Assembly (NCBI GenBank): GCA_902464645.1
Contig: CABQKL010000042.1
Coordinates: 1 to 15,696, forward strand
Origin: an uncultured Collinsella sp.
GTDB lineage: Bacteria > Actinomycetota > Coriobacteriia > Coriobacteriales > Coriobacteriaceae
Reading direction: 5' to 3'
Length of the DNA stretch: 15,696 bases
Shown: piece by piece, positions 6,834 through 13,842 of the stretch
How the letters are laid out: each line of letters opens with the position of its first letter
Numbering within the stretch: the stretch's first letter is position 1
Notes under the pieces: model-generated
What the model was told of the DNA's origin: nothing
Databases searched by the model: none
The model's input: only the letters and a program-made list of their open reading frames with translations
Translations under genes and position numbers: made by a program

Positions 6834-7677
6834 GTGCGAGAGCAATATCGATGAGCTGATAGTCCCCGGGCTCGTGGGAATTCCTGGAACGGTTTCGTCA
6901 AGGCTCGCAGACTATCGGGACTGGCACGGTGATGTCCAAGCAGATGTTTCTGATTTAGAGACATGCGCTTCGAATCTTGAGATTCAAGGCCTGGCCATTA
7001 CGGCGATTGACTTTGTTAACCCCTGCGCCCGTTACTCGGAGGTTTCCTTTGAGCTCGGTGACCATGCGGTCCACGCTCGTTTGATTGAGCCTGTTGGTCG
7101 TGCCCGAGTATCTGAGCGCGTGCCGCTGTGCCTGATGTTCCACGACATCGATCGGCCTGTGCGCGGCTGGCATCACATGACGAGATTTGCCGCCATGGGA
7201 TATGCCGTGCTTGCACTGGACGACGGTGTTGCTGGTACGGACGACCTGCAGCGGGGGATTGCTTCGCCCGCTTTTGTCGAGCGCGTCCGTTGGGGCTGCG
7301 CGTTGGCGAAGGTTGCGCGCAATCTTGACGGCGTAGACTCCGATCGCATTTTTGCGTGGGGCGAGGGCCTTGGCGGCGGCGTCGCGCTGGCGGTTTCCGC
7401 TCTGGACGAGCGGGGCCTTGCCTGCACGGCGGTTGCCAATCCAATCCCCGGTGGCCTTGAGGCTCTGTCGTCTCGGGTGCGCGGATCGGTGCTCATGGGC
7501 ACATCGCTTATGGACGCCGTGAGCGATCCCAAGGGTCAGTTTGCCGTATTCAACGGTCTTGAGTGTGACCGGAGGCATATCATCTATGCCAAATACGCTC
7601 ACGAGCGCATCAATGCGTTCGAAAACGAAGTCGTCGACTTTTTTAACCAAACGTTCTACTCGTGTTCTTTGGCCTAG
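6826..7677 (+). CDS. CE7 esterase-like pseudoenzyme lacking the nucleophilic serine
   Basis: This 283-residue protein is a divergent paralogue of the esterase before it. It keeps HDIDRPVRGW (106-115), matching HGYPGASRSW, and the tail GQFAVFNGLECDRRH, matching TQFAVYNNLSCDKRH. Asp230 and His259 line up with the catalytic acid and base. The nucleophile elbow, however, reads GEGLGGG, so Gly182 or its neighbour stands where Ser183 of the active paralogue lies, and the GQG site is also lost (DDGVAGTDD). It is therefore unlikely to be a serine esterase. ATG 6826 overlaps the upstream stop by 8 bases (ATGTCTAA) and has the strong ribosome site GGAGGGGAGG (6812-6821), so the two are made together. 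A non-catalytic partner in a mixed CE7 oligomer, a ligand sensor, or a decaying duplicate are possible. Its codons are less biased than those of the transporter genes. Confidence 0.72.
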   Translation: MSKCESNIDELIVPGLVGIPGTVSSRLADYRDWHGDVQADVSDLETCASNLEIQGLAITAIDFVNPCARYSEVSFELGDHAVHARLIEPVGRARVSERVPLCLMFHDIDRPVRGWHHMTRFAAMGYAVLALDDGVAGTDDLQRGIASPAFVERVRWGCALAKVARNLDGVDSDRIFAWGEGLGGGVALAVSALDERGLACTAVANPIPGGLEALSSRVRGSVLMGTSLMDAVSDPKGQFAVFNGLECDRRHIIYAKYAHERINAFENEVVDFFNQTFYSCSLA

Positions 7678-7745
7678 ACGGCCTGGACACTGCCAACAAG
7701 AGTGGGCGGCATAGGGCCGCTCGCCAGACAACTAAGGAGATTCTT

Positions 7746-8666
7746 GTGGCAACTCAGAAATTCACCGGCGTTATCCCTCCCGTCGTTGTTCCCGATACCG
7801 AAGACCACCAGCTTGATGTTGCCTCCTTTGAGCGCAGCATCAACCGCATGATAGATGCCGGCGTCGATGGCCTGTTTTTCCTGGGATCCTCGGGCGAGGT
7901 CGTCTTCTCTACCGACGAGCGCCGTCGCCAGATTGTCGCCGAGGCCGTGCGCATCGTCGACCACCGCGTGCCTGTTCTGGTCGGCATCATCGACACCGAG
8001 ACCGAGCGCATGATCGAGCACGGCAAGGTCGCTCAGGAGCTGGGTGCCGATGCGCTTGTCGCCACCTGCCCGTTCTATGCCCTGCAGGGCATGACCGAGG
8101 TCGAGGAGCACTTCCGCATCCTGCATGAGGAACTCGACCTGCCCATCTTCGCCTATGACATCCCCGTGTGTGTCCACACCAAGCTCCCGTGGAAGCTCCT
8201 TGCCAAGCTCGGTGCCGAGGGCGTTCTGGCCGGCGTCAAGGATTCCTCGGGTGATGACATCTCGTTCCGCTACCTCGTTCAGGAGAACGAGAAGAACGGT
8301 CATCCGATGAGCATCCTCACCGGTCACGAGGTCGTCGTCGACGGTGCTTACCTCGGCGGCGCCGACGGCTCCGTTCCGGGTCTCGCCAACGTTGAGCCCG
8401 AGGGCTACGTGCGTCAGTGGAAGGCCGCTCAGGCCGGCGACTGGGCTACCGTCAAGGCCGAGCAGGATCGCCTCAACGAGATCTCCCACATTTGGGATGT
8501 CACCTCGGGCGTCCAGGGCTATGCCGGTGGTGTCGGCGCCTTCAAGACCGCTATGAACCTCATGGGCATCTTCGACAGCCCGACCATGCCGCGCCCGGTG
8601 AAGGCCATGACCGGCGAGAACGTCGAGGCGATTAAGAAGGTCCTCCAGGACAACGGTCTCCTGTAA
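7746..8666 (+). CDS. nanA: N-acetylneuraminate lyase (DHDPS/NAL family class I aldolase)
   Basis: NanA splits N-acetylneuraminate into pyruvate and ManNAc through a Schiff base in the cytoplasm. The 306-residue product is a single TIM barrel of the DHDPS/NAL superfamily: carboxylate-binding motif GSSGE (47-51), Tyr137 in FAYDIP, and Schiff-base Lys165 in AGVKDSSGD, the same numbers as the catalytic Tyr and Lys of E. coli NanA. GTG 7746 is chosen because TAAGGAG (7733-7739) sits 6 bases upstream. KDSSGD and GSSGE are also found in other members of the superfamily (dihydrodipicolinate synthase, keto-deoxy sugar aldolases), so the motifs alone do not fix the substrate. The neighbouring ManNAc-type kinase and NanE make lyase the best call. 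Confidence 0.85.
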   Translation: MATQKFTGVIPPVVVPDTEDHQLDVASFERSINRMIDAGVDGLFFLGSSGEVVFSTDERRRQIVAEAVRIVDHRVPVLVGIIDTETERMIEHGKVAQELGADALVATCPFYALQGMTEVEEHFRILHEELDLPIFAYDIPVCVHTKLPWKLLAKLGAEGVLAGVKDSSGDDISFRYLVQENEKNGHPMSILTGHEVVVDGAYLGGADGSVPGLANVEPEGYVRQWKAAQAGDWATVKAEQDRLNEISHIWDVTSGVQGYAGGVGAFKTAMNLMGIFDSPTMPRPVKAMTGENVEAIKKVLQDNGLL

Positions 8667-8673
8667 AGCTTCC

Positions 8674-8761
8674 CCAGGCACCCGATCTTGGGGCTCAAGT
8701 GGTCGGGCGTGACCCATTAGGTCAACGCCCGACCACTTTCACCCCAACCTCGGGCACCTGG
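8674..8761 (+). other. Long intergenic RNA hairpin between nanA and nanK
   Basis: A 13-bp perfect stem, AAGTGGTCGGGCG (8697-8709) with CGCCCGACCACTT (8726-8738), encloses a further TGACC-catta-GGTCA stem. Outside it, parts of 8674-8694 pair with 8741-8761 (CCAGG/CCTGG, CCCGA/TCGGG, TTGGGG/CCCCAA) with small internal loops, giving a rod of nearly 90 bases. A short TTT after the inner stem makes partial termination possible. It would also suit mRNA processing or protection of the nanA end. Confidence 0.6.
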
Positions 8762-8838
8762 AAAACCTTTACCGCGCTGTGACGGCTAGCCTGACGGCGC
8801 ATTTCCTGTAGTTGTTTTTATCTCCTAAGGAGAACGAC

Positions 8839-9804
8839 ATGGAGAACAAGTACGTCTGCTCTGTCGATATCGGCGGAACTAAGATCGCGACCGCCATTAT
8901 GGAGTACCCGGCTGACGGCAGCGTGCCCCATCCCGTATTTGAGGCCGAGGTTCCTACTGAGGCCCAGGAGGGCGGCGAGGCCGTCTTCCAACGTATCGAG
9001 GCGTCCATCAAGGCTGCTCTTGAGGCGAATCCCGATGTCGAGGTCCTCGGTGTCGGTATCGGTGCCGCAGGCGTCGTCGATCCCAAGACGGGTGCCATCG
9101 CGTATGCCAACGAGATTATGCCCGGCTGGTCCGGCGTTCAGTTGGGGCCGCGTCTGCGCGAGGACCTTGGTCTTCCCGTTGCCGTTGTGGGCGACGTGCA
9201 GGCTCATGCTCTGGGTGAGGCCCACTGGGGCGTCGGCAAGGGCAAGTTCTCCGTCTTGTGCCTGGGCATCGGCACGGGCATCGGCGGCGCATATGTCGAG
9301 AACGGCCGCGTGATGCAGGGCTTCCATGGCGCTGCCGGTCATATGGGCCACATCGAGTGCTCGGCTGCCGCCGGCATTCCCTGCGCCTGCGGCCGTTCTG
9401 GCCATCTAGAGTCGGTTGCTTCGGGCACTTCCATTGGTCGTATGTACGATGAGCGCTTCGGTCGCGTCGACCCCAGCCGTCCTTCGGTCGGTCGCGACGT
9501 GAACGACCTGTGCCGTGCGGGCGACGCAAAGGCGACCGAGGTCATCCATGACGCCGGCTTTGCGCTGGGTGCCAGCTTGGGCTCGCTCGCTAACATTCTG
9601 GACCCTGAGGTCATCGTGCTTTCGGGCGGCGTGATTCACCAAGGTCCCGATTGGCGTTCGCAGACGTGGAAGGACTCGGTGCACGAGGGCTATGCCAGCC
9701 AGGCGCTCGATCCGCTTCAGGACACGCCGATCCTTATCGGTTCTCTGGAGGGTGATGCTCCGCTCATCGGTGCCGCCGAACACCTTCTTGCATCGTTGAA
9801 GTAA
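8839..9804 (+). CDS. nanK: ROK family kinase, probable N-acetylmannosamine kinase
   Basis: This kinase would phosphorylate the ManNAc made by NanA to ManNAc-6-phosphate with ATP. The 321-residue protein shows the ROK phosphate-binding motif DIGGTKIATAI (10-20), general-base Asp119 in VGDVQAHALGE, the second glycine-rich segment GIGTGIGGAY (143-152) and the zinc site His171, Cys182, Cys184 with His189 in place of the usual last cysteine (CACGRSGHLE). The sugar-contacting motif is AGHMGH rather than AGE-GH; E. coli NanK also has AGH there, which supports ManNAc over glucose. ATG 8839 follows TAAGGAGA (8826-8833). It has no N-terminal helix-turn-helix, so it is an enzyme and not a ROK repressor. 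Glucokinase or another hexose kinase is the alternative. Confidence 0.85.
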   Translation: MENKYVCSVDIGGTKIATAIMEYPADGSVPHPVFEAEVPTEAQEGGEAVFQRIEASIKAALEANPDVEVLGVGIGAAGVVDPKTGAIAYANEIMPGWSGVQLGPRLREDLGLPVAVVGDVQAHALGEAHWGVGKGKFSVLCLGIGTGIGGAYVENGRVMQGFHGAAGHMGHIECSAAAGIPCACGRSGHLESVASGTSIGRMYDERFGRVDPSRPSVGRDVNDLCRAGDAKATEVIHDAGFALGASLGSLANILDPEVIVLSGGVIHQGPDWRSQTWKDSVHEGYASQALDPLQDTPILIGSLEGDAPLIGAAEHLLASLK

Positions 9805-9821
9805 ACATAACTACCAAGTGC

Positions 9822-9919
9822 GCCTTCTGAGGTGCCGCAGATTGACGTGAAAGAGGAGCGAAGCGTACTTCGGTACGCGAGCGACGGTTTGAACGTCAAG
9901 GTGCGGTGTCTCAGAAGGC
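9822..9919 (+). repeat. Extended hairpin element between nanK and nanE, with a cUUCGg tetraloop
   Basis: The outer stem pairs 9822-9839 with 9902-9919 over 18 positions; the three departures from perfect pairing are all G-U wobbles. A second stem pairs TTGACGT (9842-9848) with ACGTCAA (9893-9899), and the tip is GCGTAC-ttcg-GTACGC (9863-9878), a classic stable UUCG loop. TGTTTTTA follows at 9919-9926, so it could terminate part of the transcription before nanE, whose ribosome site follows at once. The build resembles dispersed palindromic elements, but only one copy is in this window. Confidence 0.6.
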
Positions 9920-9944
9920 TGTTTTTAGAAAGGTTGAGTCGAAC

Positions 9945-10631
9945 ATGACCGTCGATCCTTTGATTCAATCCCTGAAGGGCAAGCTCGTCGTGAGCGTTCA
10001 GGCGTATATGGGCGAGCCGCTTCGCACGCCCGAGACCATGGCTCAAATGTCTCGCGCTTGCGAGCTCGGCGGCGCCGCCGCCATTCGCTGCCAGGGTCTT
10101 GCCGACATCGCCGCCATTAAGGGCCGCTGCGAGGTCCCCGTCATCGGCTTGTGGAAGGATGGTCACGAGGGCGTCTACATCACGCCGACGCTGCGTCACG
10201 CTCGCGCCTGCGTTGCTGCGGGTGCCGATATCGTGGCGATTGACGCCACCGATCGCCCGCGTCCCGATGGCAAGACCGTCGAGGACACCTTCCGTCCGCT
10301 GCACGAGGAGGGCGTGCTCCTGATGGCCGACTGTGCCACCATCGAGGATATTCGTCGTGCTGTCGACATGGGCTTCGACCTGGTGTCCACCACGCTTTCT
10401 CATGGTGTTGCCGCTATCGACTGCACCATGGCTGATGGCCCCGATCTGCCGCTTCTGCGCCAGGCGACCGAGGAATTCCCCGGTCTTCCCATCATCTGCG
10501 AGGGCCGCGTGCACACGCCCGAGGAGGCCCGCGCCGCGATTGATGCGGGCGCCTGGGCCGTTGTCGTCGGCACCGCCATCACGCACCCCACGAGTATTAC
10601 AAGTTGGTTCAAGGCTGCGCTTGAGGCGTAA
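9945..10631 (+). CDS. nanE: N-acetylmannosamine-6-phosphate 2-epimerase
   Basis: NanE turns ManNAc-6-phosphate into GlcNAc-6-phosphate, linking sialic acid breakdown to amino-sugar metabolism. The 228-residue TIM-barrel protein has the family landmarks in order: LVVSVQA (14-20), GLWKDG with Lys71 (68-73), ITPT (79-82), IDATDRPRPDG (99-109), LMADCATIED (126-135), VSTTLSHG (147-154), CEGRVHTPEEA with Glu186 (185-195) and VVVGTAITHPTSIT (206-219). Lys71 and Glu186 fit the catalytic lysine and glutamate of characterised NanE enzymes. ATG 9945 is preferred over the upstream in-frame GTG at 9906, because AGAAAGG (9928-9934) precedes it and the extra residues would come from the hairpin. Transcription ends downstream at 10683-10718. 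Confidence 0.92.
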   Translation: MTVDPLIQSLKGKLVVSVQAYMGEPLRTPETMAQMSRACELGGAAAIRCQGLADIAAIKGRCEVPVIGLWKDGHEGVYITPTLRHARACVAAGADIVAIDATDRPRPDGKTVEDTFRPLHEEGVLLMADCATIEDIRRAVDMGFDLVSTTLSHGVAAIDCTMADGPDLPLLRQATEEFPGLPIICEGRVHTPEEARAAIDAGAWAVVVGTAITHPTSITSWFKAALEA

Positions 10632-10658
10632 GACAGGCCTCGTATCCGCTTGGGGCGG

Positions 10659-10664
10659 TATACT
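10659..10664 (+). promoter_or_regulatory. Candidate -10 element upstream of rapZ
   Basis: TATACT matches the sigma-70-type -10 consensus in five of six positions, in a GC-rich surrounding. No good -35 is seen at the right distance. A start near 10671 would place the terminator hairpin in the 5' leader of rapZ. Confidence 0.3.
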
Positions 10665-10682
10665 CAATAAAGGCAATTGATC

Positions 10683-10718
10683 GCGCGGGATCCGCTGGCC
10701 GGGTCCCGCGCTTGTTTT
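10683..10718 (+). terminator. Intrinsic terminator between nanE and rapZ
   Basis: GCGCGGGA (10683-10690) pairs with TCCCGCGC (10704-10711), extended inward by three more pairs, and is followed by TTGTTTT (10712-10718). This is a convincing Rho-independent terminator for the sialic acid operon, placed just before the rapZ ribosome binding site. Confidence 0.8.
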
Positions 10719-10729
10719 AGGAGGCACAC

Positions 10730-11650
10730 ATGCAAAAGGGAGATGCCATGGATGCGGCGGAGCGCTCGGAGCGCATCCCCGATATCGTCATCATCACCGG
10801 AATGTCCGGATCGGGCCGAACGCAGGCCATGCATGTGTTCGAGGACATGGGCTATTTTTGCATCGACAACTTGCCTCCGCGTCTGATCGCCCAGCTTGCC
10901 GAACTCGTCGGCATCAATACGGGCGTGGGCAGGCATCTTGCCGTCACCTGCGACCTGCGCAGCCAGGGCTTGTTCGATGAGCTGCTCGATGCCGTTGCCG
11001 CGCTCGAGGAGCGCGAGATGAGCTGCGACATCGTGTTTCTCGAGGCCTCTGACGAGGTGCTGATCCGTCGTTATAGCGAAAACCGCCGCCGCCACCCCAT
11101 TGCCAAGCCGGGGGAGACTACGGCCGATGCGATTCAGCGCGAGCGCCTGCAGCTGCAGGGCGTGCGCGATCGAGCCGATATGATCATCGACACGAGCCGT
11201 CTGCGCACCTCTGCTCTGCGCAACAAATTGCGCATGGCGTTCTCCGAGCTGTCCGACCAGCAGCTCATGGACGTTCACGTGTTCTCGTTTGGCTTTAAGC
11301 ACGGCATGCCCGTCGAGGCGGACATTATGATCGACGTTCGCTTCCTGCCCAATCCGTTCTACGATCCCGAGATGCGCACCATGACCGGTCTCGATAAGAA
11401 AGTTTCCGACTTTGTTCTGGACCATCCCAAGACCCAGGAGTTCTGGAAGGCCTGGACGCAGCTGCTCGATACGGTCATGCCCGGCTATATCGCGGAGGGC
11501 AAGCCACAGCTTTCTATTGCCATCGGCTGCACGGGCGGTCAACACCGCAGCGTTGCCATCGCCGAGGCCACGGCACGTTATTTGGAAGGCGCCCAATATC
11601 ACGTGAGCATTTCCCATCGCGACCTGTCGCGCGCCAACACGAAAGCATAG
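10730..11650 (+). CDS. rapZ: RapZ/YvcJ family nucleotide-binding protein
   Basis: RapZ family proteins bind nucleotides through an N-terminal P-loop domain; E. coli RapZ senses glucosamine-6-phosphate and directs RNase E to the GlmZ small RNA. The role in actinobacteria is less clear. This 306-residue protein has P-loop GMSGSGRT (24-31), in which Arg replaces the usual Lys as in other actinobacterial members, then CIDNLPP (44-50), RYSENRRRHP (114-123), SFGFKHG (186-192), DVRFLPNP (202-209) and the C-terminal signature GCTGGQHRSV (266-275). ATG 10730 follows AGGAGGCAC (10719-10727); an ATG at 10748 is also possible. whiA starts 6 bp after its stop, so they form an operon. The usual neighbour yvcK is absent between them. 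Confidence 0.92.
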   Translation: MQKGDAMDAAERSERIPDIVIITGMSGSGRTQAMHVFEDMGYFCIDNLPPRLIAQLAELVGINTGVGRHLAVTCDLRSQGLFDELLDAVAALEEREMSCDIVFLEASDEVLIRRYSENRRRHPIAKPGETTADAIQRERLQLQGVRDRADMIIDTSRLRTSALRNKLRMAFSELSDQQLMDVHVFSFGFKHGMPVEADIMIDVRFLPNPFYDPEMRTMTGLDKKVSDFVLDHPKTQEFWKAWTQLLDTVMPGYIAEGKPQLSIAIGCTGGQHRSVAIAEATARYLEGAQYHVSISHRDLSRANTKA

Positions 11651-11656
11651 GTCTGC

Positions 11657-12586
11657 ATGTCGTTTACCGCCGAGGTGCGTGACGAGCTCGCGCGCTGCGA
11701 ACCCGAATGTGAATACTGCGATTTGTCGACGCTTGCCGCCCTGACGCGTGTGAGCGGTACACTTTCGCTGGCCGGCTCCGGGCGGTATCGTTTGACGGTC
11801 GCGACCGAGACGGGTGCCGTCGCGCGCACGATGATCACACTGACGCATCGCATTCTTAAGCTCAAAACGGAATTCACCGTTCGTAAATCGGTCTTGCATA
11901 AGGTCCGTAACTATCTCATTACCCTGCCCGATCAGCCCGACCTGGACAAGGCTCTGGTGCTGCTGGGCATTCTCGACCGCAGGGGAGGGCTCGTCGCCGG
12001 TGTTCCCCGGCACATCGTTGCCCGTCCCTGCTGCAGGCTTGCCTACATCCGCGGCGCGCTCATCGCCGGCGGTTTCGTGGCCGATCCACGCGGCGATTTT
12101 CATTTGGAGATTGCGGTGCAGGGCGAGCAATATGCCAAGGGACTTTGCGATTTGTTGGAGCAGATTGGGGTCCATGCGCGTGTTAATGCACGGCGCGGAT
12201 CCTTTGCTGTCTACATTAAGAGCGCCGAGGAGATCGAGCAGCTCCTAAAGCTGGTCGGCGCCAAGCGCAGCGTTGCCGAGATCGAGGAAGCGCGCGCGGT
12301 CAAATTGGTTAAGAACGACGTAAACCGTCGCGTGAATGCCGAACTGGCCAATCAGACCAGAAGTGCGGGTGCCGCCCAGCATCAGCTTGCGTTGATCGAT
12401 GAGCTCGAACAGCGGGGTTTGCGCGACACGCTTCCGGATGCCTTGGCAGTCTTTTGTGACCTGCGCGAGCGCTATCCCGATCTTTCGCTGCGTGATTTGG
12501 GGGAGATGGCTGACCCTCCCTTGTCGAAGTCTGCCCTGTACCATCGCGTTTTGAGGCTTGAAAAGCTCATTGAAGCAAACAGGTAG
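11657..12586 (+). CDS. whiA: DNA-binding protein WhiA
   Basis: WhiA is a DNA-binding regulator of sporulation septation in Streptomyces, and affects cell division and chromosome segregation in non-sporulating Gram-positives. The 309-residue protein has the N-terminal FTAEVRDELAR (3-13), the LAGLIDADG-like segment YIRGALIAGGFVADP (130-144) with FHLEIAV (148-154), the NDVNRRVNAELANQTRSAGA stretch (220-239) and a C-terminal helix-turn-helix (about 276-303, LSLRDLGEMADPPLSKSAL). The endonuclease-like segment lacks catalytic acidic residues, as is normal for WhiA. The ATG follows rapZ by 6 bp with only a weak ribosome site, which suggests translation coupled to rapZ. A Cys-rich N-terminus (Cys14, Cys18, Cys21) is visible. 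Confidence 0.93.
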   Translation: MSFTAEVRDELARCEPECEYCDLSTLAALTRVSGTLSLAGSGRYRLTVATETGAVARTMITLTHRILKLKTEFTVRKSVLHKVRNYLITLPDQPDLDKALVLLGILDRRGGLVAGVPRHIVARPCCRLAYIRGALIAGGFVADPRGDFHLEIAVQGEQYAKGLCDLLEQIGVHARVNARRGSFAVYIKSAEEIEQLLKLVGAKRSVAEIEEARAVKLVKNDVNRRVNAELANQTRSAGAAQHQLALIDELEQRGLRDTLPDALAVFCDLRERYPDLSLRDLGEMADPPLSKSALYHRVLRLEKLIEANR

Positions 12587-12631
12587 TTTGAAGTATCGAC
12601 TTATATACGGATTTAGCTGCTATTTTATTCT

Positions 12632-12645
12632 TTAAAACGTTTTAA
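12632..12645. promoter_or_regulatory. Perfect 14-bp palindrome upstream of gapA
   Basis: TTAAAACG followed by its complement TTTTAA-side makes a perfect 14-bp palindrome centred on CG. An AACGTT-type core with central CG is common in LacI-family operators. It lies in the AT-rich gap of 12587-12779, about 50 bp upstream of the candidate gapA promoter, so control of the glycolytic genes by a sugar-responsive repressor or activator is possible. In AT-rich DNA such a palindrome can also arise by chance. Confidence 0.4.
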
Positions 12646-12677
12646 CGTAAATTTGATTTTCAATTTCGAGCATTCTC

Positions 12678-12707
12678 GTGAAATTCAAGTCAAAAAAAAG
12701 GTATATT
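12678..12707 (+). promoter_or_regulatory. Candidate gapA promoter
   Basis: TATATT (12702-12707) is a good -10; GTGAAA (12678-12683) is a partial -35 with an 18-bp spacer. A run of eight A residues (12692-12699) lies inside the spacer and the upstream DNA is AT-rich, which fits a strong promoter in a high-GC genome. Transcription would start near 12714. Confidence 0.55.
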
Positions 12708-12727
12708 AGGCGAGTGGTTAGTTTGTG

Positions 12728-12762
12728 GGCCTCAACGGCGGGCGCTGTAGCTCGCGGGGGCC
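12728..12762 (+). other. Leader hairpin in front of gapA
   Basis: GGCCTC (12728-12733) pairs with GGGGCC (12757-12762), and GCGGGC (12738-12743) with GCTCGC (12750-12755), each with a single wobble, giving a two-part stem. It would lie in the gapA 5' UTR just ahead of GAAAGGAGA (12767-12775), and may protect the message. Confidence 0.4.
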
Positions 12763-12779
12763 TTACGAAAGGAGACACA

Positions 12780-13805
12780 ATGGCAGTAAAGGTTGCTATT
12801 AACGGCTTCGGTCGCATCGGTCGTCTGGCTTTCCGTCAGATGTTCGGTCATGAGGGCTCCGAGATCGTCGCTATCAACGACCTCACCTCTCCCGATATGC
12901 TCGCTTACCTGCTGAAGTACGACTCCACGCAGGGCAACTACGCTCGCGATCACGAGGTCGTTGCTGGCGAGGATTCCATCACCGTTGACGGCAAGGAGAT
13001 CAAGATCTACAAGGAGGCCGACGCCAACAACCTGCCTTGGGGCGACCTCGACGTCGACGTCGTTCTCGAGTGCACCGGCTTCTACACCAGCAAGGCTAAG
13101 GCTCAGGCCCACATCAACGCTGGCGCCAAGAAGGTCGTCATCTCCGCTCCGGCCGGCAGCGATCTGCCCACCATCGTGTACAACGTCAACCATGAGACGC
13201 TGACCGCTGAGGACAACATCATCTCCGCTGCTTCCTGCACCACCAACTGCCTTGCCCCGATGGCCAAGGGTCTCAACGACTTCGCTCCCATCGTGTCCGG
13301 CATCATGACCACCATCCACGCCTTCACCGGCGACCAGATGCCGCTCGACGGCCCGCAGCGCAAGGGCAACTTCCGTCGCTCCCGCGCCTGCTCCGAGAAC
13401 ATCGTCCCGAACACCACGGGCGCTGCCAAGGCCATCGGCCTGGTTCTCCCCGAGCTCAACGGTAAGCTCATCGGTGCCGCCCAGCGCGTCCCGACGCCGA
13501 CCGGCTCGCTGACCAACCTCTACGCCGTCGTTGACAAGAAGGTTACCGTCGACGAGGTCAACGCTGCCATGAAGGCCTACGCCGAGACCATCCCCGATAC
13601 CTTCGCCTACAACGAGGACCAGATCGTCTCCCGCGACATCGTCGGCGAGACCCACGGCTCCATCTTCGACGCCACTCAGACCATGTGCTCTGACCTCGGC
13701 AACGGCCAGACCCTCGTTCAGGTCACCTCTTGGTACGACAACGAGAACTCCTACACCTCTCAGATGGTCCGCACCATCAAGTACTTCGAGAAGTTCGTTG
13801 CTTAA
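12780..13805 (+). CDS. gapA: Type I glyceraldehyde-3-phosphate dehydrogenase
   Basis: GapA oxidises glyceraldehyde-3-phosphate to 1,3-bisphosphoglycerate in the cytoplasm. The 341-residue protein has the NAD-binding start INGFGRIGRL (7-16), Asp34 in AINDLT suggesting NAD rather than NADP use, the active site SAASCTTNCLAP with Cys153, partner His180 (TTIHAFTGDQ), and the C-terminal SWYDNENSYTSQM. Length is normal. ATG 12780 is preceded by AAAGGAGA (12768-12775); although the frame is open back to 12678, the extra residues match no GAPDH. Codon use is highly biased (AAG, AAC, GGC, CTC), which indicates strong expression. A strong terminator follows, so pgk-tpiA may rely on readthrough or on a further promoter. 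Confidence 0.97.
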   Translation: MAVKVAINGFGRIGRLAFRQMFGHEGSEIVAINDLTSPDMLAYLLKYDSTQGNYARDHEVVAGEDSITVDGKEIKIYKEADANNLPWGDLDVDVVLECTGFYTSKAKAQAHINAGAKKVVISAPAGSDLPTIVYNVNHETLTAEDNIISAASCTTNCLAPMAKGLNDFAPIVSGIMTTIHAFTGDQMPLDGPQRKGNFRRSRACSENIVPNTTGAAKAIGLVLPELNGKLIGAAQRVPTPTGSLTNLYAVVDKKVTVDEVNAAMKAYAETIPDTFAYNEDQIVSRDIVGETHGSIFDATQTMCSDLGNGQTLVQVTSWYDNENSYTSQMVRTIKYFEKFVA

Positions 13806-13842
13806 TTTAGCTTTTAGCGAATAGCTCGTTGAGCGTCTAAAG

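Noticed and set aside
11657..12586. WhiA as an active homing endonuclease or mobile element
   Set aside because: The LAGLIDADG-like segment is the normal, catalytically inactive part of WhiA proteins; there are no intron or intein borders.
12662..12685. Hairpin after whiA as an intrinsic terminator
   Set aside because: AATTTCGAG can pair with CTCG-tg-AAATT only with a bulge, and it is followed by an A-run on this strand, not T residues. It overlaps the likely gapA -35.
12678..12779. N-terminal extension of GapA using the open frame upstream of 12780
   Set aside because: The extension overlaps the candidate promoter and leader hairpin, has no family match, and the ATG at 12780 has a strong ribosome site.
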